Part shown: in pieces, positions 50,959-60,324 of the stretch
How the letters are laid out: each line of letters begins with the position of its first letter
How positions within the stretch are numbered: position 1 is the first letter of the stretch
From: Mesorhizobium sp. L-8-3
GTDB taxonomy: Bacteria > Pseudomonadota > Alphaproteobacteria > Rhizobiales > Rhizobiaceae
Reading direction: 5' to 3'
Length of the DNA: 64,000 nucleotides
Assembly: GCF_016756615.1 (NCBI RefSeq)
Contig: NZ_AP023262.1
Span: 3,907,501-3,971,500, forward strand
Notes under the pieces: generated by a model
What the model was told of the DNA's origin: nothing
What the model saw: only the letters and a program-made list of their open reading frames with translations
The model's database searches: none
Position numbers and translations under genes: made by a program

Positions 50959-52407
50959 ATGCTCGACCTCAAGACAGTCCTGGTCGTCGATCTGGCAACC
51001 GCAAGTTTGCAGGCGGTAGTCTGGATTTTTGTCTGGTTGGCTTGGCGTCATCTTTACGAGCTCAAGTTTCTCGCAGCGGGCTTTGCGGCCATCGCCATAG
51101 GGCTGCTCCTGATGATCTTGAGGGGCGAGCAGCCTGCGGCATGGTCCATCGTGCTCCACAATACGGTCATCAAGCTCGGTCTGGTCCTGCTTGCCGAAGG
51201 ATTGGCGCGCTTCCTCGGGCAACCGCGTTACACCTGGATCGGTGTTTCATTGCTGATCTTTCATATCCTGGCCTGGAGCCTGGCGGTTGCCGTCGATCCG
51301 AGCAATCTCGCCGTCCGCATCCATACATCGACCCTCTTCACGGTGATCATGATGTCAGTCATGTCGGTGACCTTGCTGCGCGACCGGACACAGCCCCGGC
51401 TCTTGCGATGGATCACAATCGCGGTATTGGGCGAGTACATGGCAGCCAGCATAGTTCATAGCGCGATCGAGTTCTGGTTTCCGGCCGCCCCTCAGGACAT
51501 CGCGATCCTCAACAATCGCAACGCCTGGTATCTGTTGCAGGGCATTCTGTTTCTGATCGCGTTGTTCGCCTGCCTTCTCTTCATGGTCAGTTCACGACTT
51601 TCTGCGGCCCTGCGCGAGAACAACGAAGCTTTGTCGCGGGAAGTGCTGGAACGTCGGAGGCTGGAAAACCAATTGAATGCCAGCCTCGAGGCCGAACGTG
51701 CCCTTCGCGAAGAGCAGGCCGACTTCATGCGCATTGTCAGTCACGAGTTCCGAACCCCTCTGGCGGTAATCCGCAACGCCGTCGACATGATCAGCCTTGT
51801 CGGCGACAGATCGCGAGACGCGACGAAGGAACGGCTCACCGGCATTGGTGAGGCACTCGACCGGCTGTTCTCCCTGATCGAACGCTTCATGACAAACGAC
51901 CGCGACAATGTCTTTCGACCGGAATCGATGCAGATCGCACCTGTCATTGCGGACGTGCAGTTGCACTTCGAGATCACCGGGCGAGGTGAGCGCCTGCATT
52001 TCAGGACGGAGGGTGAGGCGACCTCGCTTTTTGCCGATCCCGATATGCTGGCAACCGTCGTCATCAACCTCGTCGACAACGCCCTCAAATACTCGCCCGA
52101 GGATCAGCCCGTTCACATTGATGCCCGGTCCGCCGGCGGCTTCATCGTTATCCAGGTACGAGACCGCGGTATCGGCATTCCGAAAGCCGAATTGCACAAG
52201 ATTGGACGCCGCTTCTTCCGTGCCTCCAACACCAAGGCCGGGAGTGGAACCGGGCTTGGCCTGTACTCTTCCCGTAAGCTGCTGGCCTATCATGGCGGTA
52301 CATTGGGCTTGCTCTCCAACGAAGGTGGTGGAACGACCGCCGTGGCGCGCGTGCCCTTGCTGAGGCCTGCGCCGGAGCATGCACTGTTAGAGGAGACTAT
52401 GACTTGA
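50959..52407 (+). CDS. Membrane sensor histidine kinase
   Basis: The 482-residue kinase has about six or seven N-terminal membrane helices (about residues 1-205) with no large periplasmic domain. A coiled-coil linker leads to the phospho-acceptor segment VSHEFRTPLAVI (His near 262). An ATPase domain follows with NLVDNALKY, DRGIGIP and GSGTGLGLY. ATG 50959 is preferred because it begins the usual MLDLKT start; an in-frame ATG at 50917 is possible. It overlaps the response regulator gene, and its input signal is unknown, perhaps membrane or envelope state. Confidence 0.88.
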   Translation: MLDLKTVLVVDLATASLQAVVWIFVWLAWRHLYELKFLAAGFAAIAIGLLLMILRGEQPAAWSIVLHNTVIKLGLVLLAEGLARFLGQPRYTWIGVSLLIFHILAWSLAVAVDPSNLAVRIHTSTLFTVIMMSVMSVTLLRDRTQPRLLRWITIAVLGEYMAASIVHSAIEFWFPAAPQDIAILNNRNAWYLLQGILFLIALFACLLFMVSSRLSAALRENNEALSREVLERRRLENQLNASLEAERALREEQADFMRIVSHEFRTPLAVIRNAVDMISLVGDRSRDATKERLTGIGEALDRLFSLIERFMTNDRDNVFRPESMQIAPVIADVQLHFEITGRGERLHFRTEGEATSLFADPDMLATVVINLVDNALKYSPEDQPVHIDARSAGGFIVIQVRDRGIGIPKAELHKIGRRFFRASNTKAGSGTGLGLYSSRKLLAYHGGTLGLLSNEGGGTTAVARVPLLRPAPEHALLEETMT

Positions 52408-53099
52408 CGCGCGTTTTGATCGTCGAGGACGAACAGCGGCTGCGCAAGGACCTGGTCGATTTCCTGGGCCTCTGCGGCTTCACCGCCGAAGGAGTTGCGA
52501 CGGCAGAGGCCCTGCGCCGTGCATTGGCAAATGATGAACTGCCCGATGTCATCATCCTTGATGTCGGATTGCCGGACGGCAATGGATTCGAGTTGGCCAG
52601 TGAAATCCGCGAGGCCCATCGCTGCGGCATCGTCATGCTTACAGCTCTCGGCGACAGTGACGACCGCATCCGGGGCTTCGAAAGCGGCGCTGACATCTAT
52701 CTCGTCAAGCACAGTACCTTGAGGGAGATCGAAGCGGCGATCCGTAGCTTGTTGCGGCGAACAGGTGATCAAGCAGAAATGGCGGATGGCGCCGGAGACA
52801 GGTGGGTTCTGGATAGCCGAAATTGGACGCTCACCGCGCCGAACCAGCGCTCGCTCAAATTGACTGCGACCGAGTTCGCGCTCGTGACCGCGCTGTGCAA
52901 ACATGGCGGTGGCATTTGTGAACGCGAAGAGTTGGTAGAGACGATTGCCCGTCCCAGAGCCCATTTCGACAACCGGCATCTGGACGCCGTCGTCAGTCGC
53001 CTTCGCCGGAAGATCGGCGAGCAGACCAACATGCACGTGCCGATAAAGGTGGTCTATGGCGTTGGCTATACGTTCACGGCTCCGGCTGTCGTGCGATGA
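52404..53099 (+). CDS. OmpR-family response regulator
   Basis: The 231-residue protein has a receiver domain with VEDEQ near residue 7, phospho-acceptor Asp53 in IILDVGLPDG, and Lys in YLVKHST near 100. A winged-helix domain follows (about 145-228) with TATEFALVTALCKHGG and a terminal VYGVGYTF. Translation starts at TTG 52404, overlapping the kinase stop and preceded by GAGGA. It forms a pair with the kinase and may bind the ATTCTGAC repeats upstream of both the kinase and the autotransporter. Confidence 0.9.
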   Translation: MTRVLIVEDEQRLRKDLVDFLGLCGFTAEGVATAEALRRALANDELPDVIILDVGLPDGNGFELASEIREAHRCGIVMLTALGDSDDRIRGFESGADIYLVKHSTLREIEAAIRSLLRRTGDQAEMADGAGDRWVLDSRNWTLTAPNQRSLKLTATEFALVTALCKHGGGICEREELVETIARPRAHFDNRHLDAVVSRLRRKIGEQTNMHVPIKVVYGVGYTFTAPAVVR

Positions 53100-53117
53100 G
53101 GCTCTGTCGCGAGAGCT

Positions 53118-53144
53118 GAGATGGTCTGTCGATACGACCATCTC
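53118..53144. terminator. Hairpin between convergent genes
   Basis: GAGATGGTC pairs perfectly with GACCATCTC around a nine-base loop between the response regulator and the convergent aldehyde dehydrogenase gene. No T-run follows in the direction of either gene, so termination is only suggested. Confidence 0.4.
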
Positions 53145-53213
53145 GCGCCGAGAATAAAAAAGGGGTGGGTCGGTTTGCCCCGTTTTGATGGGGTCAAGGC
53201 GAGAAGCGGCGGC

Positions 53214-54654
53214 TCAGAACGGATAGTGCTGGCCCGAATCCTCGATCGTCACCCAGCGGAGATCGGTGAATTCGGCGATCGCCGCCTTGCCGCCGAAGCG
53301 GCCATAGCCCGAACCCTTGATGCCACCGAAGGGCATCTGCGCCTCGTCGTGCACGGTTGGGCCGTTGATGTGGCAGATGCCGGATTCGATCCTGGCGGCG
53401 ACGGCCAGCGCCCTCTGGACGTCCTTGCTGAAGACCGCGGCGGAGAGGCCGTATTCGGTGTCGTTGGCGACCCGGATCGCTTCGTCCTCGCCCTTCACCC
53501 GGATCACCGGCTTCACCGGCCCGAAGGACTCCTCGGAATAGACGCGCATATCAGATGTCACGCGGTCGAGTACCGTCGCCTCCACCACGCTGCCGGTGCG
53601 CCTGCCGCCCGCCGCCAGCGTCGCGCCCTTCGAGACGGCATCGGTTATCAGCTCTTCCATCTTCTTCGCCGACTTCTCGCTGATCAGGGAACCCAGCACG
53701 ACATGGCCGCGCGGGTCGCCCGCGGGCAGGCTGGCGGCTCGCGCCGCCAGCTTCTCGACGAAGTGGTCGGCGATCTTCTCGTCGACAATCAGGCGTTCAG
53801 TCGACATGCAGATCTGGCCCTGGTGCATGAAGGCGCCGAACACCGCGGCGTTGACCGCCCCGTCGATATCGGCGTCGTCGAGCACCACCAGCGGAGCCTT
53901 GCCGCCGAGCTCCAGCAAGGCCGGCTTGAGATGCCGGCCGGCAAGCTCGCCGATGATCCTGCCCACCCCGGTGGAGCCGGTGAAGTTGACGCGCTTCACG
54001 GCGGGATGCGCAATGAGGGTCTCGACGATCTCGGGCGCATCGGCCGGATCGTTGGTCACCACATTGATCACGCCCTTGGGCAGGCCGGCCTCGACCAGGA
54101 CCTGGCCGATCAGCCGATGCGTGCCGGGGCACAGCTCCGACGCCTTGAGCACCACGGTGTTGCCGCAGGCGATCGGCATGGCGACCGCGCGCGTGCCGAG
54201 AATGACCGGCGCGTTCCACGGCGCGATGCCGAGGCAGACGCCGGCGGGCTGCCGGATCGCCATGGCCAGCGTGCCGGGCTTGTCGGAGGGGATGACCTCG
54301 CCGGAGATCTGCGTGGTCATGGAGGCCGCTTCGCGCAGCATGTTGGAGGCGAGCATGACGTTGAAGCCGGCCCAGGGCGCGGTGGCGCCCGTCTCTTCGA
54401 GCATCAGCTTCGTGAATTCGGCGACCTTCGACGCCATGACGTCGGCAGCTTTCAAGAGCAGCGCCCGGCGCTCGCCCGGGCCCGTCTTCGACCATGCCGG
54501 GAAAGCGGCCGCGGCGGCTTCGACGGCGGCCACGGCGTCCTCGGCCGTCGCGGCAGCGGGTCGCCACCTTGCCGGTGAAGGGGTCGTTGCGCTCGTAAGT
54601 GGCGCCGCCGGATGCGCCCTGTTCGGCGCCGTCGATCAGAAGTTGGATATCCAT
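53214..54654 (-). pseudogene. Aldehyde dehydrogenase with a +1 frameshift near its N-terminus
   Basis: The main frame (53214-54533) encodes an aldehyde dehydrogenase with GIAPWNAPV, ELGGKAPL (catalytic Glu) and GQICMSTER (catalytic Cys). The natural N-terminus is in another frame: ATG 54654 after AAGGAAAC gives MDIQLLIDGAEQGASGG up to FTGKVAT. Removing one base of the GGG at 54558-54560 joins the two frames into a normal N-terminus. It is therefore either a frameshifted gene or carries a one-base sequence error. It closely resembles the intact paralogue at 60325-61773. The family is salicylaldehyde/vanillin dehydrogenase-like. Confidence 0.82.
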
Positions 54655-54689
54655 GACTGTTTCCTTGTGACTGCCGGATTTGGGTAACT

Positions 54690-55475
54690 TCAGAAACCGA
54701 GGACCTGCGCGTTGACGGCGGCCTCCAGTCCACCGTCGGCGGCGATGTTGGCGCCGTTGATCCAGCGCGCGCCGTCGGAGCAGAGGAACAGGATCACCGG
54801 CGCGATGTCTGCCGGCGTTCCCGCCCGGCCGACGGCGCTGATGTCGCTATCGACGCGGCTGTCGCCGAGCACGGCCCGGAACTGCTTCAGGATCGGGGTT
54901 TCGACGGGTCCCGGGCTCACCGCATTGACCCTGATGTCGCGGCTCTTGAAGCGCTCGAGATGCGCGGCGCGGAAGGTCCATAGAAGCAGAAGCTCCTTGG
55001 AGACCGGGTAGGACTCGCTGTCCTGGATCGCGTGGCCCGCGACGACCTCGGCGACATCGGGGAAGCCCTCGACATTGATCATCGACAGCGCACGGTTCTG
55101 GTTGGCGCGCCAGCCGTAACCCGCGATCGAGGCGACGTTGACGATCGCGCCGCCCTCACGCAGCCTCGGCGCGACGGCTTCGGACAGCGCCCGCAGGCCG
55201 TAGAAATTGACGGACAGCGTGCCGACCGCTCCGGTTGCTCCGGACAGGCCGGCGACATTGCACAGCGCGTCGAACCGTTTCGGCAGTTGCGCGACGATCT
55301 CGTCCACACCTGATTTCGACGAGAGGTCGCCTTTGATGAAGGCCATGGAGGCGAGGGAGGGCTCGCGGACATCGACGCCGATCACGTCGGCACCCAGTTG
55401 TCCGGCGAGCTCGGCGGTGCGTGCGCCGATGCCGGACGAAACGCCCGTGATGAGCAAAGTCTTTCCAAACAACAT
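54690..55475 (-). CDS. Short-chain dehydrogenase, coniferyl-alcohol-dehydrogenase-like
   Basis: The 261-residue NAD(P)-dependent enzyme has TGVSSGIGARTAEL (about residues 10-23), a DVREPSL segment after beta-strand 2, NVASIAGYG, an active-site YPVSK (about residue 157) and a C-terminal ARWINGANIAADGG. The last part resembles the C-terminal region I remember for coniferyl-alcohol dehydrogenase, which also has a small D---PSL insertion. ATG 55475 has AAGGAGACAAGG upstream. It is followed by the aldehyde dehydrogenase, so an alcohol-to-aldehyde-to-acid sequence is plausible. The substrate is inferred. Confidence 0.8.
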   Translation of the reverse strand: MLFGKTLLITGVSSGIGARTAELAGQLGADVIGVDVREPSLASMAFIKGDLSSKSGVDEIVAQLPKRFDALCNVAGLSGATGAVGTLSVNFYGLRALSEAVAPRLREGGAIVNVASIAGYGWRANQNRALSMINVEGFPDVAEVVAGHAIQDSESYPVSKELLLLWTFRAAHLERFKSRDIRVNAVSPGPVETPILKQFRAVLGDSRVDSDISAVGRAGTPADIAPVILFLCSDGARWINGANIAADGGLEAAVNAQVLGF

Positions 55476-55519
55476 TGTCCTTGTCTCCTTGGGATCGGCG
55501 GTAAGCGCCGGTTGGATTG

Positions 55520-56572
55520 TCAGCCTCGTGTCGCCACGCCCGGGCCGGCGACGAGGCCGGCTGCCGCATGCCCGGGAGGGTCGTCTGCGGAGAACCGCAC
55601 CTGATAGCCGACCGGCAGCAGTCGCAGGCCGAAGCGGTCCTCGACCCAACCCCAGATGCCGCGTGGCAGGAGCAGCGAGAACAGCAGTGCCACGGCTCCG
55701 AGACCGACGAGGTACCAGACGCCCGCGCCGCCGAACCATGTCTCGATCAGGAAAAAGAGGATGGCGCCGAGGATGGCTCCCTCGAACCGGCCGATGCCGC
55801 CGACCAGCACCATGAAGATCATGTAGGCCGTCCACTGGACGCTGAAATAGGTCTTCGGCTGGAAGGTCAGCGCCGTGGCGAGCCAGAGGGCGCCCGCCAT
55901 GCCGGCACCGGCCGCTGCCAGGATGAAGATGACCCGCTTGGTGGAAAGCACGCGCACGCCGACGGAGGCCGCCGCGCCCTCATTGTCGCGGATCGCCTGG
56001 ATCGCCGCGCCGAGTCTGCTCCTGAGCAAGAGGAACAGCAGGCCGAGAAGAGCGGTCATGGCGCCGAGCGCCATCCAGTAGGTGTAGGCCCGTCGCGCGG
56101 AAGCATCGAAGGTGTTGAGGGCAATCAGCGACGTCCCGGTCTCGCCCTGGATCAGCGGGTCGAGATTGACGCAGAGATGGGTGAGCGCCGAGACCACCCA
56201 CATGCCGATGGCGAATTCGCCGCCCTTCAGCCGCAGCATGAGGAAGGAGAGCGGAAGCGCGAACAGGCCGACCAGCAGCGCGGCCGCGACGAGCGAGGGA
56301 TAGACGCTGAAGCCGCCATCGGCGAGCCGGATCGAGAGATACGCGCCGAGCCCGAAGAACACCTGCTGACCAACGGAGACGAGGCCGCCATAACCGGCGA
56401 GCGCGTTCCACATCGCAGCCAGGATGACGTAGATGAACAGCGTGGTGAGCCGGTCGACGAGGCCGGGACGGAGGAACTCAGGCGCGAAGGCAAGCAGCAC
56501 GAGCAGGGCCAGCACGCCGCCCACGGCGATCTTCGAGGAGAGCGTCCAGCGCTCGATGGTTATGCCGTTCAT
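55520..56572 (-). CDS. Branched-chain-type ABC transporter permease (LivM-like), second importer
   Basis: The 350-residue permease has LAGYGGLVSVGQQVFFGLGA near residue 60 and the cytoplasmic loop LGAAIQAIRDNEGAAASVGV near 190, with around nine or ten hydrophobic segments. A hydrophilic C-terminal extension of about 30 residues follows the last helix. It overlaps the LivH-like gene by four bases and precedes the SDR gene by 44 bp, probably in one transcript. Confidence 0.9.
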   Translation of the reverse strand: MNGITIERWTLSSKIAVGGVLALLVLLAFAPEFLRPGLVDRLTTLFIYVILAAMWNALAGYGGLVSVGQQVFFGLGAYLSIRLADGGFSVYPSLVAAALLVGLFALPLSFLMLRLKGGEFAIGMWVVSALTHLCVNLDPLIQGETGTSLIALNTFDASARRAYTYWMALGAMTALLGLLFLLLRSRLGAAIQAIRDNEGAAASVGVRVLSTKRVIFILAAAGAGMAGALWLATALTFQPKTYFSVQWTAYMIFMVLVGGIGRFEGAILGAILFFLIETWFGGAGVWYLVGLGAVALLFSLLLPRGIWGWVEDRFGLRLLPVGYQVRFSADDPPGHAAAGLVAGPGVATRG

Positions 56573-57468
56573 GACGCGCGCCTGAAGAGAGAGCGGATGC
56601 GGAACCCGAAGCCGAGGCCGGGAATGAAGAGCCGGGCGAAGAGTACGGCCAGGAAAACGGCATGGCCCGCGATCAGGAAGCCTTTCGGATCGATCTGCGC
56701 TCCGAGCGACTGGGCGAGGCCGAGGATGATCCCGCCGGCAAGCGTTCCCCAGACCGAGCCCGCGCCGCCGATGACGGCCGCTTCGAAGGCGAAGAGAAGC
56801 TGCGGCGCGCCGGCATAGGGGTCGAAGGTCGCCCGCATGCCGAGGGCAGCACCCGCAAGGCCGACCGTCATCATGGCGATGGCCGCCGCGATGGCGTTCA
56901 CCCTGCGCGCGTCGATGCCGACAAGGCCCGACGTGTCGGGATCCTCCGATGTCGCCCGGATCGCACGGCCGAGCGGGGTGTAGCTCAGGAAAAGCTGCAG
57001 CGCGCCGAGCACCGCGACCGCCGCGGCAAAGGTCAGGACCGCGAGCTTGCCGACATAGATCGTGCTTGTGAGCGCCCAGGAATCGTAGGAAAGCGAGCCG
57101 ATATAGGGCGCAAGCGAACGCGTGTCGGCGCCGAACTGCTCGAACATCAGATTGTCGAGCACGATGGCGAGCCCGAAGGTCGCGAGGATCGGCACGAGCT
57201 GGCCGGCCCTGCTGCTGCGTTCGAGCACGAGGCGCTGCAGCAGGAAGCCGATGACAGCCATGCCGGGCAGGACGACCAGGAGCCCGGCAAAGGGCGAGAG
57301 CCCGAAGCGTTCGGCGAGCACGAACAAGGCGTAGGCGGCCAGCACCGCGAGGCTGCCATGCGCCAGATTGATGATGCGCATGACGCTGAACATGAAGGAC
57401 AGGCCGCAGGCGATCAGCGCGTAGTAGCCGCCGAGCAGCACGCCCTGGACGATCTGGTTGAGGATCAT
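56569..57468 (-). CDS. Branched-chain-type ABC transporter permease (LivH-like), second importer
   Basis: The 299-residue permease begins MILNQIVQGVLLGGYYALIA and has SFMFSVMRIINLAHGS near residue 27, the hallmark of LivH. It has about eight hydrophobic segments. Both ends overlap neighbours by four bases. It belongs to the importer encoded by the minus-strand operon starting at 61773. Confidence 0.9.
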   Translation of the reverse strand: MILNQIVQGVLLGGYYALIACGLSFMFSVMRIINLAHGSLAVLAAYALFVLAERFGLSPFAGLLVVLPGMAVIGFLLQRLVLERSSRAGQLVPILATFGLAIVLDNLMFEQFGADTRSLAPYIGSLSYDSWALTSTIYVGKLAVLTFAAAVAVLGALQLFLSYTPLGRAIRATSEDPDTSGLVGIDARRVNAIAAAIAMMTVGLAGAALGMRATFDPYAGAPQLLFAFEAAVIGGAGSVWGTLAGGIILGLAQSLGAQIDPKGFLIAGHAVFLAVLFARLFIPGLGFGFRIRSLFRRAS

Positions 57469-58193
57469 GGGGCGGTGCCCGTCTTTTTCAGTTTGTGGAG
57501 GCCGAAATAGGCTTGCGTGACCTGCTCGCGCGTCACGTCCCTGGCCGGGCTTTCCAGAACGACACACCCCTCCAGCATGCAGACGACACGGTCGGATACG
57601 CGCATGGCGCGGTCGAGGTCCTGCTCGACGAGCACGATCGTGGTTCCGGACGAAAGCAGCCCCTGCAGCGAGGCATAGACGCGATCGACCACCAGCGGCG
57701 ACAGGCCGAGCGACACCTCGTCGAGAAGCAGCATGTCGGGGTTGCTCATCAAAGCGCGCCCGATCGCGGTCGCCTGCTGTTCTCCACCCGAAAGCGTGCC
57801 CGTCCTTGCATGACGGCGGGGCTTGAGGTTCGGAAAGGCTTCCATCACGGCATCGACCGTCCAGTCGCCGGGGCGACCGGCGGTGCGGCCGAGCAGGAGA
57901 TTCTCCTCGACGGTCATCTGGGCGAACAGGCGCCGGCCCTCCGGCACGAGCGCGATGCCGAGCCCGACGCGCCGGTGTGACGGCAGGCTTGTCACGTCCT
58001 GTCCGGCAAAGCTGATGCTGCCGGCTGCGGGTATGTGTGCGCCTGCTATGGCGCGCAGCAGCGTCGTCTTGCCTGAGCCATTGGCGCCGATAAGGGCGAG
58101 CGTCTCTCCCTTGGCGACCTCGAGGGTGATGCCGCGCACCGCTGGCAGCAGGCCGTGGCGGACGTCGAGATCGGTGACGGACAGGAGGCTCAT
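57465..58193 (-). CDS. Branched-chain-type ABC transporter ATPase (LivF-like), second importer
   Basis: The 242-residue ATPase has Walker A GANGSGKTTLL (about residues 36-46), signature LSGGEQQATAIGRAL (about 135) and Walker B MLLLDEVSLGLSP (about 155). It lacks the C-terminal Tm-1 extension seen in the homologue at 33071-35278. It overlaps both the LivG- and LivH-like genes by four bases. Confidence 0.9.
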   Translation of the reverse strand: MSLLSVTDLDVRHGLLPAVRGITLEVAKGETLALIGANGSGKTTLLRAIAGAHIPAAGSISFAGQDVTSLPSHRRVGLGIALVPEGRRLFAQMTVEENLLLGRTAGRPGDWTVDAVMEAFPNLKPRRHARTGTLSGGEQQATAIGRALMSNPDMLLLDEVSLGLSPLVVDRVYASLQGLLSSGTTIVLVEQDLDRAMRVSDRVVCMLEGCVVLESPARDVTREQVTQAYFGLHKLKKTGTAP

Positions 58194-58921
58194 TGGACAC
58201 CTCCGCCGAGATAGGCCTTGACCACATCAGGGTTGGACATGACCGCATCGGGATCGCCGTCCGCGATGATCTTCCCGGCATCCATGCAGATCAGCCTCTG
58301 GGCGACCTGAACCAGGATATGGACGATGTGTTCGATCCAGACGATGCCGATGCCGCGACGCTTCAATTCGAGGATGGTTCCGACCAGTTCGTTGGCCTCG
58401 GCGTCGGTCAGGCCGCCGCCGATCTCGTCGAGCAGCAGCAGTGTCGGATTGGTCGCGAGCGCCCGGGCAAGTTCGAGCCGCTTGCGGTCGAGCAGGCCGA
58501 GCGTCTCGGCCGGCCGGTTGGAGAGCTTGAGCATGCCGCACAGGCGCAGCGAGTCGATCGAGCGCTCATAGGCTTCGTCGCGCGAGACGGCGCCGCCATG
58601 GGAGGCCGCGACATAGACGTTCTCGAAAGTGGTCATGCCGCTGAAGGGTTGGGGAACCTGATGGGTGCGCACCAGCCCAAGGCGGCAGCGTTGCGGCGCG
58701 CTCATTGCCGTCACATCAGTGCCGCGGAAGCTGATCGTCCCGGCATTGGGCGCCTGGGCGCCGGAAAGTATGCTGAGCAGCGTGGTCTTGCCGGCGCCAT
58801 TGGGACCGACGATGCCGACGGCCTTGTCGGCATCGACGCTGAAGTCGACGCCGTCGAGGACCACAAGCGCGCCGAAGCGCTTGTGGATCCCCGTGGCGGA
58901 AAGCACTGATGTCATCGCCAC
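58190..58921 (-). CDS. Branched-chain-type ABC transporter ATPase (LivG-like), second importer
   Basis: The 243-residue ATPase has Walker A GPNGAGKTTLL (about residues 39-49), RTHQVPQPFSGMT and Walker B LLLLDEIGGGLTD (about 163). The signature segment reads LLDRKRLELARAL, so the LSGGQ motif is replaced by LGLLDRK; this degenerate form is often seen in LivG-like proteins. GTG 58921 has AGGA seven bases upstream; ATG 58915 is an alternative. A 19-bp gap separates it from the binding protein gene. Confidence 0.88.
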   Translation of the reverse strand: MAMTSVLSATGIHKRFGALVVLDGVDFSVDADKAVGIVGPNGAGKTTLLSILSGAQAPNAGTISFRGTDVTAMSAPQRCRLGLVRTHQVPQPFSGMTTFENVYVAASHGGAVSRDEAYERSIDSLRLCGMLKLSNRPAETLGLLDRKRLELARALATNPTLLLLDEIGGGLTDAEANELVGTILELKRRGIGIVWIEHIVHILVQVAQRLICMDAGKIIADGDPDAVMSNPDVVKAYLGGGVQ

Positions 58922-58940
58922 GACGCGATCCTGTCCCCGA

Positions 58941-60248
58941 TCAACCGTTGTAGGGGATCAGCTTCGCCGACACCGGGACATTGGTGTCGGTGGCATTCTC
59001 GGTGATCACGTAGTCGAGCGGGAATTTGGAGCCTTCCGGCGCCTTGACCCACTGCGTGCCGATGATCGGTCCGGGCGAAACGTTGGGCACAGGCCCCGCG
59101 GTGAAATCGACCGCGCCGGCGATGGTGACGGTCTTCAAGGTCGAGATCGCCTTGGCCACGGCTTCCTTGCTCTTGGCGTCGGTAGCGGTTTTCAGCGCCT
59201 CGAAGCCGGCATCGAACAGCGAAAGCGTCGCGCCGAGCTGCTGCGTCCACTGCTTGCCGCTTGCCGCTTCGTAGCCGTCGGCGAGCTCGGTTCCGGTGAT
59301 GCCGGTGAGGCTCGACTTGTACGGGAAGGCCTTGTGCCAATAGGCGGCGCTGGCGAGGTTGAAGCCGAGGTCGCCGAGCGCCTCGACGCCCGACGGGAAG
59401 AGGCCGGTCTTGGCGATCTGGGCGATCTTGATCTGGCGCGTCAGGCCCTGCTGGGCCGCCTGGCGCCAGAAGGCGGCGAAGTCTGGCGGGATGGGGAAGC
59501 TGTTGAAGATCTCGACGCCTTCCTGCTTGAACAGCGCTATCTGCGAGGAGAAGTCGGTGGTGCCGGTCTCATAGGCACCCGGATCGACGATGGTGAAACC
59601 TTCCTTGGCCAGCAGCGGCGCGAGATTGGCGCGGATCGCGTTGCCGTCCGCGTCGTTGGGATACATCACGCCGACCTTCTTGTTGGTCTCGATCAGCTTC
59701 CATTGCGACGCATAGGCCTTGAAGAACTCGTTCACGCCGAAGCCGAAATGATAGGTCCATTTGAACGGCGACGGCTGGCCCGGCTTGGCGCCCCGGCCGA
59801 AATACCAGGCTTCCCAGGGCATGACGGTCGAAAGGCACGGCACGCCGGCCGCTTCGCAGGCATCCGCGACCGGATTGATGGTTTCGGGCGTCGAGACGGC
59901 CAGCATCAGGTCGACCTGGCTGTCGTTGATCAGGCTCTTGGCGAGCTGGCTGGCGCGTGACGGATCGGACTGCGTATCCTGGTCGAGGATCTCGACGCTG
60001 AACTTCTTGCCGCCCAGATCAATGCCGGCCTCGATCGCCTTGCGCACATGGTCCAGCACATAGCCGTCGGTTTCGCCGAAGCCGGCCAGCGCTCCGGTGC
60101 GCGGGCTGATGAAGCCGACCTTCAAGCTGTCGCCCGACTGGGCGAACGCGCGTTGCCCGACGGTCAGGGCCAGACCCGTGGCCGCCGTCGCCCCGATGAA
60201 ATCGCGCCGGGTCATCCTCCCCGCCGTGCCGTTCCTGTCTTTCGTCAT
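58941..60248 (-). CDS. Periplasmic substrate-binding protein (Tat exported), second importer
   Basis: The 435-residue protein has a twin-arginine signal (MTRRDFIGATAATGLAL beginning at about residue 12, cleavage near AFAQ). A type I binding fold starts LKVGFISPRTGALAGFGETD, with STPETINPVADACEAAGVPC near 115. ATG 60248 has GGGAG upstream. This type of binder usually takes amino acids, amides or aromatic acids; here the flanking dehydrogenases suggest an aromatic or aliphatic alcohol-derived ligand. Confidence 0.88.
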   Translation of the reverse strand: MTKDRNGTAGRMTRRDFIGATAATGLALTVGQRAFAQSGDSLKVGFISPRTGALAGFGETDGYVLDHVRKAIEAGIDLGGKKFSVEILDQDTQSDPSRASQLAKSLINDSQVDLMLAVSTPETINPVADACEAAGVPCLSTVMPWEAWYFGRGAKPGQPSPFKWTYHFGFGVNEFFKAYASQWKLIETNKKVGVMYPNDADGNAIRANLAPLLAKEGFTIVDPGAYETGTTDFSSQIALFKQEGVEIFNSFPIPPDFAAFWRQAAQQGLTRQIKIAQIAKTGLFPSGVEALGDLGFNLASAAYWHKAFPYKSSLTGITGTELADGYEAASGKQWTQQLGATLSLFDAGFEALKTATDAKSKEAVAKAISTLKTVTIAGAVDFTAGPVPNVSPGPIIGTQWVKAPEGSKFPLDYVITENATDTNVPVSAKLIPYNG

Positions 60249-60324
60249 GGTCTTCTCCCTTGTTACGGAGCGCCAAGGCACTCCCCCGTTCCCCTTCGAG
60301 CCGGCCCGAGGCCGGCCATGCTTT

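Noticed and set aside
53118..53144. Hairpin between convergent genes considered as an intrinsic terminator
   Set aside because: Kept only as a weak terminator feature because no T-run follows on either strand; the nearby A-run at about 53154-53161 is on the wrong side for a typical terminator.
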